Positions 33,473 to 45,994 of a stretch of DNA of 64,000 nt are shown here, in pieces. The translations under genes were made by a program, and so were the position numbers. The notes under the pieces were generated by a model. The model was not told the origin of the DNA and did no database searches. It saw nothing but the letters and a program-made list of their open reading frames with translations. The first letter of the stretch is position 1, and each line of letters opens with the position of its first letter. Origin of the DNA: Planococcus citri (lineage: Eukaryota > Arthropoda > Insecta > Hemiptera > Pseudococcidae); contig NC_088679.1 in assembly GCF_950023065.1 (NCBI RefSeq), positions 63,488,001 through 63,552,000 of the forward strand, in the 5' to 3' direction.

Positions 33473-36400
33473 TTACTTAATTAGTTATATTTGATTATAT
33501 TATACCTATAGTATTCGATTTTTTATGTGGCGAAGATTGTAGTATCTATAGGTATATTTGTAGTATTATTTTAGTGAGTTGGTATCCCTGAGAGCCAACT
33601 ATTTCGTCATCTTTTTACTTTCAATTCCAAACATTAAATATATTCAGTTGTCTTATTTTGACCTCTTTCTGAGAAATTTCATGAAAAAGTTGATAAAAAT
33701 CACACTCATAGAAAAAAAAATTAAAATTCGTCTATTTTTTGAATTTTGATTTTTTTTTGTAATCATTCCTTCAAAAGGTCTTTTCACAGAAAAAATTTCA
33801 AAAAAATCGCTGACCTCCCTTGCCACTTCTAGGTCAAATTGACGTGGAATGACCCCACTGATATTTTGCAATATTTTTTACACATAATATACAATATCTA
33901 CTTACCTTTTTCATTCACTCTAATGAGTAGTACTTGTCGATGAAAAACCTTCCACGAATCATCTTCATCGCGAAATAAACCAGCACCTTGAATAATTGTA
34001 TCCTCAATACCTACCCATCTCTTATCCATTGTAAAACCATTTGCTTCCAGTATTCAAGCAAACTATGACGTAATAAGCTGAAGGTGTTTTTCAAAAATTT
34101 CGAAAACACGATCAAAATATATTCCTTTTACAACAAGCAGAATAGAAATTAAGAAACTACTCGAGTCGTATCGCTGACTAATATTTTCAAAAGAACGTCA
34201 CACAAAAGTACAAAGAAAATAAACTTCAATTTGGCTCATTTTTCGCAATATTTGATAAAAAATAAAACTGAAACTGGCGAAAGTTGCTTTGTGGAATTAA
34301 TTCATTTAATTCTGTTTCTCTCTTAAAGTAGGTACGGTAGGTAGGCAATGGAAATATAAAACGAGACAGACAAAACTGATAAACAAAAGTGTTACCGAAA
34401 TATACCTACTTTGAAAAACAGGAACAAAATAACGTTTTCTTGTTCGCGGAAACGCTACTTAAAATTTACCATTCCATACCACTGTAATAATAATATTTAA
34501 AATCCGAGTCGAGAGAGCTAGAAAAGTAAGCAAAACTTGGAAGTGAACATCGATCGACAACAGATAATTACGAGAATTTCGCACCCATTTATAACCATAA
34601 AATGGCTTTATCTGGGCAATAAGAAACGCAGAGATGGTAGAAGGGCACGAATTACAGTACGAATATCGTCAATAAATTATGACCAACGGTTTGTACCGCA
34701 GGACACCCTGTATATTAATATATTCTGACCCAGTTGCGAAGATTATATCGAAGTGAATTGCTCAAGTTTTATAAAGATTTTCGTAATTTCAGCGATAACA
34801 ATTTTAATTCGGCAAATTAATAATATAAACTTGACTCGTACCAGGAAAGTAGTAGTGCTTACCTTGAAAACCATCGTCTATACCGCCAATCAAAATAGTA
34901 CCCAATTCTGACTTTTATGAAGAAATAAAACGTAAAAAAAATTTAAGAACAATCTGTAACATATATTTACAATTTAAATAAAAAAAGGAGGAAAGCGATC
35001 AAAATTAAAGGCGTATTAAATAGAGATAAATGTTAACGTTACGAAGGAAGATATTCAATTCGTTGATATGATTAATAACATAGGTAGAAATAACATTTAT
35101 GGGCAGGTAACTGTATTACACGAATTTAAAGGATATGTTCGGTTTAATTTATTGCTATATTGATTTCGCATTAAAATGCAAATATCATTTCGAGACTAGA
35201 TTTTGCATCCAGCCTTTTTCCAAATTACCTATCTGACAGTTTATTTTTCTTTCTTTTTTTATGATAAAATACAGATATTTTTTTTACAAGTATGAGTAAA
35301 ATGAAACACAATAAAATGAACATGATATGTTCGGATTATTGAAAAAGAAATTAATCGAGAACATTCGCAAAAACGTCGAGTCAGATTAAATCATTGATTT
35401 TGCTTGCAGATCCAGACTCTTCTGATTTGTAAATAAATCAACTCTTGGGCGATCCTTGAATGGAACCAATATGCCAAAAAAGAGTTTACCACAAACACAG
35501 TAACTCTTACTTTTACAAGTAAGCAATTTTATATTTCCTGTTTTTCTCACGACTTAAAAATTCATGGGCCAGACAATTCATAAAACAAATAATGAAATAT
35601 TCGAAAATAGACAATTAATACAAAGTGTGGTCTTCAATATTCAGAATCAGAACTTGGAATTACTTATTAAAAAACAAAATCTCGACGAGTTTGATTATTC
35701 AGCTACAATTTCAAAAAAAAAAAAACAAAAAAAAATTAAGAACATCCTCTAAGTATATTAGATACCTAGGTATTTCTACAATTTACTGGAGTCGATGCTG
35801 GCTTTAGTATTTTTCTATGTTTATTCGATTTTAAAAAATCGAAAAACCACGGATGACGAATATGGTGAAAATATTGTTGGGTTTTACGAGAAAATGATGA
35901 CTCATTTTTTGATTTTCTCCAAATTTAAAAAATCAAAAAGAACTAATTTTTTACTTGAAATTCCCAAATGTAGGTACCTATTTACTGTAGATTTTTTCAG
36001 AACAACCTTCTTTCTAAGAAAAAGTCAAAATCTTCCCCAGATCTCCAAGTTACACTAGTTTGTACTCTCAAATCCTCAAAAAGTTTAAAATTCAAAAAAT
36101 CAAAAAAATACACAAAAAATAGAAATTGAAAGTTTTTTCACATTAGTGATACGAGTAAAATAGCTCCAAATGATTTATTTTTCAAAGAAAATCACCCAAC
36201 TGACCCTTAATTTTTGAACGATTTTATTCAATTTATATTTTTTTAAAAATTAGAATTAACATGTTTGAAGGGCCACGAGGAGTTTTCTTTCGCTAAAAAA
36301 AAGATTACCCAGTGCAATTTCAACACAGAAACAAAAAATGTCAAAAATGTCTATTTCAATTTTTTGGTTTTCATTTTCATTTTTTAGGGTTTTAATGTAA

Positions 36401-37595
36401 AATGACTAATTTAATTTGGAGACGAGAAAAGAATTTTCTCTTAGGAAAAAAAAACGAGTTCAGAGACTTTTGAGATGACAATTCAGTCACAATCAAATAA
36501 AATGATATTCTACGACTTCGGATGATGTGGGGGGGGGGAATATCTTGTCTCGAATGAAGATGCTGCTTTTAATTTGCGGTCTTGTCCGCAGTAAACATAC
36601 AATGATTTTAGTGGAATGGATACGATGATTCATTTTTATATTGGTAAGTATTTTTATTCAAAATAGTATGCCTTTGTTTCAATTTCATCAGTCAACTTTG
36701 AACTGAAGAAAAAAGTGTTGGTGACCGGAATTTTCCACAGTTTGTCCAAAAAGAAAATGTAATCCAAAAATACTTCCATTACGATTTCTCATCTAGAGAA
36801 AGAGTCTCCCAAGATATTGGGGAAGTAAAAAAAAAAAAAAACAGAAAGTATAACTGGACAAAAAAATCACTCAATTGCACTGTTTCAACGGTGCAATCGA
36901 CAGCTAAGATTTTTATTAGGTATAAAATGAAAATAAAAATTCCCATTTCAAAGAGTTCTAAAAATTGGGGCTCATTTTTCAATTGAAAAGTTTAAAAACT
37001 TCACATAAGTTCTTCGTTCATGCGAATATGTACTTCCAAAATGGTTCACTGGATGAAAAAGCAGTAGTAAAATATGAAGTATTTTTTTCAGGAAAAAACC
37101 TTCCCTAGCTCTTCAATTTCTAAACAATTAGTTTCAACTCGGAGGCTACTTACAATAAGATCAATATTGTTCAATAGGCCGACGGAAGTTTTTCCCTTCA
37201 AGCAACCAAAGCGAACCATCTTCTACGCAGATTGCTCAATCTAATTTTCACAAATACGAGTAAGTAATTTTACATTCCTCGATTTTTCCTCGAATCGAAA
37301 TTTCAACAATGAAAGGATCTAAAAATTAACAAACTGAAATGACAGCTTTTTTTTTTTTGAAATTCAAACCTATTACTCGAAGATGAATACCTATTTGACG
37401 GGAGATATCATTCAGAGTTTGCAGGGCTCTCGAACGAAAAATTGAAGGCAATTTTGAGACAAGTTCAATAAGTTACATATTGATAAGAAAAATCTCACCC
37501 CGGTTTCCTATTGGAATTTCAACACGATCAAATGATAATTTATTCATTATGTACCTTTTTTTTTTTTTTCATACAAACGTCGATATACGCTCACC
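33473..37595. other. Intergenic, AT-rich, no gene recognised
   Basis: The longest non-repeat spacer in the window. It holds a palindrome-arm fragment (33655-33875), a lone ACACCCTGTATATTAATA-like MITE end (about 34703-34720), a G-run (36530-36539), and many poly-A/T tracts. Short open frames have no recognisable motif or splice support. Confidence 0.5.
33655..33875 (-). repeat. Arm fragment of the palindrome family seen at 26004
   Basis: Matches the outer arm of the 26004-27371 element in the right-end orientation, ending CTAGGTCAAATTGACGTGGA then ATGACCCC. Only this terminal part is present. Confidence 0.7.
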
Positions 37596-38199
37596 ATGGA
37601 AATATCCCAACCGGTGCAAAAAATTTTGAATCAGACAACGGAGAACCAAAAAAAAGGTCCAAAATACACCACCAGAAAAAATTACAGGTTCTGAAATTCA
37701 TTTTTTGATTTTTGACGAATTTTTAAAAACTCAAAAGGCTCATTTTTCATGTAAAAAAAAAATCAAAATTTTATCAAATTGACATAAAAAGCTGAAAATA
37801 TGGTTTATACACCATTTTCAACCTACCGAGTCGATTGGTGATGGTTTCGAACTGTTCTGGAGCTTCCAGCAAATTTTCGTACGCTCCAGTTTCCGAGACA
37901 AAAAAACTCTGTAAGTATCTAAGTGGATGAAAATGAAATTCAATCTCTAATACTCAAACTAACCATCTTTGTAACACTTTCGATCGATTTATGAAATATT
38001 TTCAAGATATTCTTGGACCGATTGAAATAAAAACAACGATGAATTATTAAATAATTCTTTTCAGAATTAATCGCCGGATAAAATATTCAATTCGAACCTT
38101 CAAAATATGTGCTCAAATCTATCAAAAGATCCACAAAGATGGTAAATCTGAGTAAGTGTAGCTACTGAATTTCATTTTCACCCTACTTAGTGTAACTAC

Positions 38200-38230
<31 letters not shown>

Positions 38231-38649
38231 GAAAACTGGAGAATCTGAAAATCAACTAGAGACTCTTTAAATAATCGACTCAGGAGGTTAAAAATCGTGT
38301 ACAATTCAAATTAAGGATATTTTTGTTAATTTAGTCGAATTGTATGGTTTTTTTTTCATGAGAAATCACCCAAATTGAAATTTTTAAATACTCTCCAAAA
38401 ATCGAAAAAAAATTTCAGCATGTGAAAATTTTTTGGTGTATTTGGGGGTCCTCTTTCGATTCCCCTTAATCCAGTTTAAAAATCGGTGTGTGTTTTGGAA
38501 TACTTCCCTAGTTATGGTTCTTTTGGACTCAGGGTGAACATTACCGGATTAATCACAAAAGCAATGTTACAGTAACAGTAGATCCAGACGAACCGAAACG
38601 TAAAAAGGCAAAGAAAAATACCGGCAATGACAATCCGTATTCTCATATG
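37596..38649 (+). CDS. Unrecognised lysine-rich protein gene, three exons seen, 3' incomplete
   Basis: Exon 1 is 37596-37687 and starts in a strong ACCATGG context (MEISQPVQKILN). Exon 2 is 38065-38141; its phase joins exon 1 exactly, giving RKNYRINRRIKYSIRTF. Exon 3 is 38533-38649, with donor ATG|GTACGT (EHYRINHKSN, VTVDPDEPKRKKAKKN, NDNPYSHM). The product is strongly basic with Lys clusters, so nuclear or nucleic-acid binding is possible, but I do not recognise the family. The join of exons 2 and 3 is one base out: the expected DGEHYR needs GATG|GTGAAC, whereas the sequence has CAG|GGTGAAC. That could be a one-base sequence error in the GGG run, a missing exon, or pseudogenisation. Later exons were not found with confidence. 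Confidence 0.5.
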
Positions 38650-39068
38650 GTACGTTCATTTGAATTTCCAAAAAAAAAAAAAAATACCTAAATGGGAATA
38701 AATTTCTCAGAGCAGAAAAAAATCATCATTGATTTTCCCACAAGTCAAGACTTTAAAGGTATGAGAATTTACTCTAAGAAAAGAACAATCAAAAATACCC
38801 AACTCAATCATTTTTATTTCAAGCCCATTTCACAAACATATTTTGCTACTCTTTGCTCAATTTCAAAAAATCAAAAAATTTGAATTGAAAAAAAATTCAA
38901 AACCGACCTTGTGAAGAAGCAATGGAATTTTCATTTCGGATAACATTAAAGTAGAAATGATGTCGAAAAATGGACAATCGTAAATTCAAATAGTTCAAAC
39001 TGAAGTTATCTCCTACTGGCCACTTTTCAGTAGAGTCTTAGATGAAGAAGCAGATTTTTCTTCGCATG
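38650..39068. other. Spacer or intron after the lysine-rich gene
   Basis: AT-rich sequence with poly-A runs and nothing recognisable. A long T-run sits just upstream at about 38202-38231. Confidence 0.4.
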
Positions 39069-40305
39069 AAATTTTTTGAACTGGACAAAGCTAGATGAAA
39101 TTGTCTGAAAAAGTTCATAACCAGCCCAGATTTCAAGTCCCAAGTGCATTTTTCGATTTTTGGTGAATTTTTGAAAATCAAATTTGAGCCAAAAATGAGG
39201 GAAAAAATCAAAATTGTACCAGATTGACCTAAAAAGCTGACATTTGAGATATACACTATTTTCAACCTGCTAAATCGATTGGAAACGGTTTCAAACCATT
39301 TTGAGCAGTTCTGGAGCCTCCAGTAAATTTTTGAAACTTGAAATTTCCACAAAATTCATCAAATTAAGTTGGAAATCTGAATTTTAAACTGTACTTCAAT
39401 TTAAACATGCTATCAAGTCGACTGCTAGTGAATTTAAGTTATTTTGGAGCCTCCAGTAAATTTTAGAAACTTGGAATTTCTGCAAAATTTCATCAAATGC
39501 AACTGGAAAGCCGAAATATATTCTGTAAACTAATTTCAATATGCTACTAAATCGACTGCAGGTAAATTTCAAGTCGTTTTGGAGCCTCCAGCAACTTTTT
39601 GGAAATTACTGGAGCCTCCAGCAGATTTTTCAACACTCGAAATTTCGTAAAATTTTACCAAACAGAGCTAGAAATCCAAAATTTACTCTGCACTCCAATT
39701 TCAACACATCATCATGTCGACTGCAGGTGGGTCCAAGTCATTTTGGAGCCTCCAGCGGATTTTAGAATCTTATGTTTTACAAAAAATGCCCCAAAATCTA
39801 TCCGAACAAACTTTGAGTAAATTTCAGCTTATCAACTCCATTTCGTGAAATTTTATGGAAATTTCTAGTATTGAAAAATCTGCTGGAGGCTCCAGTAATT
39901 TTCAAGAAGTCGCTGGAGATTCCAAAATGACTTTAAATCGCCCTGAAATTGACTTGAAGTGGGTTTAAGAGGAGTGCAGCGTGAATTTCGGATTTCCAAT
40001 CTTCATTTTGATGAAATTTTCTGGAAATACCAAGTTGAAAACATTTTCTGGAGCCTCCAGAACTGCTCAAAACGATTTGAAACCATTTCCAATCGACTTG
40101 GCAGATCGAAAATAGGGTAGATCCCATTTTTTGTCACCCTAGGTCAATTTAGTAAAATTTTGAATTTTTTCTCACTTTTGGCTTAAATTTGATTCTTAAA
40201 AATTCACTAAAAAACGAAAGATGCACTTTGGCTTTTAAAATTTAGGCTGGTGATGAATTTTTGCAGGCTCTTTCGATGTAGCTGTGTTCAGTTCAAAAAA
40301 ATGGG
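39069..40305. mobile_element. Palindromic element, CTGGAGGCTCCAG-repeat group
   Basis: Starts about TTTTTTGAACTGGACAAAGC and ends about GCTGTGTTCAGTTCAAAAA, followed by a G-run (40303-40314). The arms meet near 39850. The internal units (GGAGCCTCCAGCAGATTTTT, AAATCGATTGGAAACGGTTT) are the same as in the BBS2 and SARDH intron elements, but the ends differ, so this is a separate family sharing the core. Confidence 0.75.
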
Positions 40306-42564
40306 GGGGGGGGGCTTTAGGACATGCTCTTTCGATTTTGGCTTTGTTCAATTATTAGTCTTTAAACAGAATTTCGGGAATGAAATTGTTTCATGCATAA
40401 AAATGGCCATTCTTAATTTAGCATACAAGGTGGTTCAAACAATAGCACCCATTTCAAAGTTCCACCGAAAGGATAGGTAGAAAGTTGCATGAACTTCCTT
40501 CACTCGATAGGTACCTACACCTACGTAATTTTCACTACCTTTGCTCGTCAAAGCAAACAACTCCCAACAACTTCGACAACTCTGATCACCCTGTCAGAAT
40601 AATTAATCGATTATGAAAATTTTCCACAACAATTTACCACATGCTTGATTTATTTACCGGAATCTCCTCGTTCTCGGCGAGCAAATCACAATGAAATGAC
40701 CCGTCTGACACGTTACGTTTTCCTAATGACGATGAGAAATTTACCAAGTATAATTCATAAGTTAACACAATAATACTCGTATAGACAGACGTACATGAAA
40801 CATATCAACGATAAAAATCGAGTTGAACATGGCGAAAAAATCTAAATATATATACAAAATATTCAAATAAGAAAGACGAAAAAGAATAATAAAAATACAC
40901 ATTAAAAAGTGGAGTTCGTTCACCTTTTTTTTTCTTCTTTTTTTTCGCATACGACTAGAAAAAAAATTACGTACAACAATAATACGCTACTACGAAGTTA
41001 TATATATACAACATATTATGTATACAATAAAGAAATTTGATTATGTTTTTTTCAATTTCGAATAATTACATGGGTTATTTTTTTTTCTTTTCGGTATCCC
41101 GAGTACTACGAGAGACCACAGAGAGAAGAGTGGAGGGGGAGGCGAGAGAGAGGGAGGAGGGGTAGACAGAGGGGCTAGAAAAAAAAACAAACAACAAACA
41201 AACGAACGAATGAATGAACGAACGAACGAACGAACGAACGTTTTCAGCATACAAATATTCACATTAAAAGAGAAATAAGTAAAAAAAAGAAAATGAAATG
41301 TACATGATTATCACAAATGCAGAATATATCTTTGGTTTGGTAACGGTTGGCGCGAAATTTCTGTTGTCCGTGTGCATGGCTGCTGGCTTCTCATCTGCAA
41401 CACATGGTATAAGAGAGAGCGGTGTTTTAAAAGCGCAACTTTTTATATAACGGTTACAACATCGAATATAGCATCAGTGAAAACTTTTCGCCCAAAAACT
41501 TTTAAAATTACACGTTCGTTGCAATCTAAACATACTATACACTCAACACTGTAAAAATGGCCTCCGTAATTTCCTTCCTCGTTGTCGTCGTTTTTTAAAC
41601 ACGGCCGCGCGCTGGGCCCTCGCCCCCCCCCCCCCGTCACCAGTCCACTTTTAGCCATTTCGAACATCATTTGTTAATGAAAAATTTCAATATACGGTAC
41701 GGTTGGCTTTCAAGCTCTCCTCTCGTGCTTTCAATGAGAGTGTTATTGCTGGCGTTCGTATTCCGCCATTTGGCTCATTTAATACCCGACGAGGATATAT
41801 ACACACTATACACAGTAGTACGCAAATAGCTTTTTCGTTACGGTTTGTTAAGGGGTAATTAAAATAGGGGGAGAAGCTGAGTCGACTATTAAACAGAATA
41901 TTAAGAAATTTTCACCCTGCCGAGAGATGACGACATGTCTACATTATCTCGCTAATTTGAACATGTCTGAGCAAATCATCCCCTTAGTGATTTCCAAGAG
42001 GGAGTTTTTTTTACTATGGTGAAGGGTGATGTGATTCATTTATTATGCTAACTGATCAAATTTTATTATAGAGAGGCGAATGGGGTTTTGAAATTTTTGA
42101 TGCGGATGATGAAGGATGGAGAAAAGGCTTTGGTACATAACAGTGGCTGCAAAAAGTATCAGTACATCTCACAAAAATTGCTATTTTTTTCGAGTTGAAG
42201 TTACGAATTCAAATTTCGAAATATGTAAATGAAAAAATGTAAACACTATTCATATCATAAGAAATTAAATTAGGGTAGGTACATTTCTTTTTTTTCACGT
42301 TTGCCTATTTCCCTTCGTTTTTTAAATACAAGTGCATACCTTAATAAAGAATCTCAAGAATATAAACCGAAGTTACGTAGTTTCATTTCAAATCATCACT
42401 ATTCGTTCACAGGCTAGCAATGGCAAGAAATAACATTGCGTTCAAATAAATCTAGTTTGAGGAGGCCTGAGGAATGAAAAATTCAAACAACACAAATCTA
42501 GTTTGAATACTCGCTTCTGATTGTTTAAAGAATGAAAGACTCCTTTCCTTATTTCCAACATAGG
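40306..42564. other. Intergenic with simple repeats
   Basis: No gene is supported. It contains a purine-rich GAGAGAGGGAGGAGG tract (about 41130-41165), a CGAA microsatellite (41199-41240) and a C-run at 41624-41636. Confidence 0.45.
41199..41240. repeat. (CGAA)n microsatellite
   Basis: About ten units of CGAA, two of them changed to TGAA, directly after AAACAAACAACAAAC. Confidence 0.9.
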
Positions 42565-43255
42565 ATCCCCACAAAATTTTTGAACTGGACAAAGCTACGT
42601 CGAGAGAGCATGCCAAAATTAATCACCAGCCAAAATTTCAAGAGCTAAAGAGCATTTTTCGAGTTTTTGGTAATTTTTTGAAAAATGAAATTTAAGCCAA
42701 AAATGAAAAGAAAATCAAAATTTTACCAAATTGAGCTAGAAAGCTGAAATTTGGGATATACCCTATTTTCGACCTGCCAACTTGATTGGAAACGTTTTCA
42801 AACCATTTTAAGCACTTCGTTGAGTCTTTTTGGCAGACTTTGGAAACTTGAAATTTTATGGACATTTACTGCAGGCTCCAGGAATTTTCAAAAAGTCACT
42901 GGAGGCTCCAAAATTACTCAAACACGCCAGCAGTCGACTCAACAACGTATTTAAGTTGGAGTGCGGCGAACATTTTGAATCTTCAACATCATTTGATGAA
43001 ATTATGTGGAAATTTCAAGTTGACTGCTCAAAATGGTTTGAAATCGTTTCCGATCTATTTGACTCGTCAAAAATAGGGTATATCCCAAATTCCAGCTTTC
43101 TAGGTCAATTTGGTAAAATTTTGATTTTTTTTACATTTTTGTCTAAAATTTCATTCATCAAAAATTCACCCAAAATCGAAAAATTCACTTTAGCCATTGA
43201 AATTTCGCTGGTGATCAATTTTTGAACGCTTTTTCGATCTAGCTTGGTCCATTTC
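42565..43255. mobile_element. Short member of the GAACTGGACAAAGC palindrome family
   Basis: Starts TTTTTGAACTGGACAAAGCT and ends near AGCTTGGTCCATTTCAAAT. The centre is near 42890. It has the same core motifs as 39069-40305 but shorter, with much of both arms deleted. Confidence 0.7.
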
Positions 43256-43606
43256 AAATTATATTACGTCATATATTCTGTATCTGTACTTTATGTGAGA
43301 AAATTTCGTTTTTTTTTCTTCTTAGGAGAATGAAGTTCATCCTCAATAATTTGAGGAAACCTAATGTACCTAATAAAAGTCATAGCAAGGACAAAAGGTA
43401 TCAGGTTTAATAATAACCTGAAAAAAGAAGAAATAATTAAACTGCTCATCGAACATGCTTCCTTCGGCAGTAGTTAATGTACCTCCACCAGTTGGGTACA
43501 GCGACAGCCGTTTTGACGACTGGTTCGAATTGTAGTAAGTAAGTACATATAAAAATAAATCCTTCAAGGGTCTTAAATACGTATCTATGTATCAAAAATT
43601 GAGTTC
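43256..43606. other. Spacer
   Basis: No feature that I can support. There are exon-like acceptor sites near 43325 and 43455, but no convincing frame. Confidence 0.35.
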
Positions 43607-44338
43607 ATGGTGTATTTTCCGCGTACTACGACATGGAACCAATTTTCCCAGTGCCAAGAATTTTTCGCCAACGCCCGCCCTATCTACGTCTCGGGCAAGC
43701 GGTGCACAATATTCTTTCCGAATAAAGTACATAGTGATAATTGTTTGAACACCGACCAAGACCATTTCTTCAACTTGGCCATCTTAACCTAAAATTTAAA
43801 CTAAAAGGGAGAATAATCACGAGACAAAAAGAGGAAGCGAATGCGATTATAAACGGTATTTTTGCAGGTATGAAATTAACTCTATTTGACCAAATATTCA
43901 TACCATCTACAACCGTCGAACGATAATCATCGTATTTCCTAACTTGTGTTACGTTTAAATACTTGCACCGATGTTACGACGACAAAGTACACCGGCCCCA
44001 TTATTCGAATTCGATGCGCCGCACTTGGAACCATCCAATATCGGTCGTTTCCGATCGCCGAATTTGATGCCTTCTGTCGCCGTTACTTCGGACTCGAAGC
44101 CCGTACCGTTCTTCGTGCGGCTCCACCGCAACGCCGCATCACGCTCGAACTCCACGATCTGTACGACGTCGATCAACGCCGCCTGATTGTGCGCCATTTC
44201 GATCATTCTTGGATTAGCGGCATGTTTTCGCCAAACGAAATCAACGCATTATTGCATAACTTCAACTTCGACCCAGCGGACTTCGCATTCAACCCTACCG
44301 CGTTTATGAAACCAACGGACTTTGAAGAAAATATCTAA
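43607..44338 (+). pseudogene. Unrecognised coding block with GC-rich codons, broken by frameshifts
   Basis: Three stretches read well in successive frames. 43607-43792 contains FFANARPIYVSGKRCTIFF. 43790-43926 contains KGRIITRQKEEANAIINGIF. 43946-44338 contains IAEFDAFCRRYFGLEARTVL, ELHDLYDVDQRRLIVRHF and FSPNEINALLHNF, then a stop. Third codon positions are mostly C or G, quite unlike the AT-rich surroundings. I do not recognise the family. It could be a degraded foreign or transposon gene, or exons of a real gene whose introns I cannot place. Confidence 0.45.
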
Positions 44339-44636
44339 AAAACGTGCTCGATTACCAGAATGGTATCAATTTACCTACGTACCGGTACAATTATTATAAC
44401 GATCTATCTCTAGATAAACGATTTCGCTACGATTAATCAGTAAAAACGATACTAGACGTAAGTTTGATCTAAATTAATCAAACATAATAGTCATAAGTTA
44501 ATTAAGTAGACAGTAGTATATCGTGTAAATTTAATACATAGTGATTCGACGAAAAGTCGTAAATAATTCATTCCTGAATATGAAGCAAAATTTCTATTTT
44601 TACTCTTTAACTCGTTTTTTATTTTGTTATACGTAG
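44339..44636. other. Spacer
   Basis: AT-rich, no recognisable feature. Confidence 0.35.
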
Positions 44637-44845
44637 TCCTGCTGAAGAAGTGGTTGTTGAAGAGAATGCTGCTCCGCCTGCGACCGATGTAAGTACAGAA
44701 TAAAATATGGTGCTATAGTAAATAATTTATTTTGATGAATTAATTTCAATTTATTAAAATTTTTAGAATTGAAGAGGAACCGAAAAAACTTAGAATGAAG
44801 TATGCTCATAGGCCTCTGCCATATACCATAGAAGAAAGGAAGTAA
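44637..44845 (+). CDS. Possible last two exons of an unrecognised gene
   Basis: 44637-44688 lies between a TAG acceptor and a GTAAGT donor. 44767-44845 follows a TTTTTAG acceptor and reads IEEEPKKLRMKYAHRPLPYT then stop. In one frame the first piece is acidic (PAEEVVVEENAAPPATD), but that frame does not continue into the second. The frame that does continue (LLKKWLLKRM...) looks less protein-like. It may belong with the coding block just upstream. Confidence 0.25.
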
Positions 44846-45453
44846 AAAAAATGTACAAAAAATAAATATGAAAAAACTGGAAGGAAATACTTACAATAAA
44901 AAAGTACATATCAATAGAAAATCTACAAAAAGAAATTGAGTCTCAGAATTCCCTCCACCCCAAAGAAACCAACAACGATCAAGGGGAAAGCCGCCGTCCG
45001 ATGGATCCCCCCAATGGTAGTAGGATACTGGATCTACGACCTGTTGAAAATAAAATTCAAGAATGAAAAAGACAAAAGTTAGCAGGTATGTACCTACCTA
45101 TTTCAATTTATTCTTTTTTAAAGGTCAAACGGTTTCATTTTGACATCCAAATAGAAGTTTCATTTTTTAGTTTTTCGGTAGGTAATGCAGCCTAAAGGCT
45201 ACAAAAATTAGCCCTTTAATTTAAATTTAATATTATTTTTGTGGTATTTTTAGTTTTCATTATTGTTTTATTTATTTATTTTTTTCTATCTTAAAATTAC
45301 ACGTCTTGATAAGTGAAATTGAAAAAATGTGTCATCATTTCGCAATGTTTTAATCAAACAGAGCAATCAAGTTAGGTTAATTTGCCTGGGTTAGTTTCAA
45401 AAAAGACCAATCTTTAGAGTTGGTTTATCAACTTTTTTGAACAAATAAAAACT
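44846..45453. other. Spacer
   Basis: No gene or repeat that I can support, apart from A/T-rich tracts. Confidence 0.35.
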
Positions 45454-45834
45454 ATGAACCATGTTGAAAAAGAGTCACTTGAGCACATACACCCACGAAG
45501 TCCTTCGCGAACAACAACAATAGAACCATCACCGCTAGAAATCGTCAAGAAAGCGTCCACTGACGATCTACCACAGCTCCCGAGGGTGGGACCTCGGGGC
45601 CAAATGAAATCCGGTAACTCCAGGCCGGTAGTCTTATCGGGTAACCCCCCGACTTTTTCGCCGAGGGTGGTACCTCGGCGACCGCTAGAAATCGTCAAGA
45701 AAGCGTCCACTGACGATCTATCATGGCTCCCGAGGGTGGGACCTCGGGGCCAAATAGAATCCGGCGGAGGTGTTTCAAAATCAATATTCCACTATCTTGA
45801 TGATAAATTTCTAGTCAAATTATTTAAAATTTAG
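45454..45834 (+). CDS. Hypothetical 126-aa ORF with an internal 150-bp duplication
   Basis: The frame MNHVEKESLEHIHP... is open for 126 codons. A segment at about 45531-45616 is repeated at 45681-45767, offset by exactly 150 bp (50 codons), so the frame is kept. Each unit encodes EIVKKASTDDL then LPRVGPRGQ. The DNA under PRVGPRG (CCCGAGGGTGGGACCTCGGG) is nearly palindromic. It is GC-richer than the region. I do not recognise it; it may be a transposon-derived protein or a non-coding duplicated repeat. Confidence 0.3.
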   Translation: MNHVEKESLEHIHPRSPSRTTTIEPSPLEIVKKASTDDLPQLPRVGPRGQMKSGNSRPVVLSGNPPTFSPRVVPRRPLEIVKKASTDDLSWLPRVGPRGQIESGGGVSKSIFHYLDDKFLVKLFKI

Positions 45835-45994
45835 AGCATCTGCGGTAGTTTGACTGCAATCTCCAAAAAATCGAACCTGAAGAAACAGACGTTTCAGGTA
45901 CTTTAGTAAAATCATGATAGATTTAATTCGACCTTTGTATGTTTTTTAATTTTTGGTTCTAGTTGTTGGTTTTTCTGTTTACCCTTTTTTTTAA

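Noticed and set aside
38202..38231. Poly-T tract as a retroelement tail
   Set aside because: No element body or target duplication could be found beside it.
43971..44186. Alternative frame starting MLRRQSTPAPLFEFDAP in the GC-rich block
   Set aside because: The overlapping frame runs further to a natural stop with better codon pattern; both cannot be dismissed, but only one was kept.
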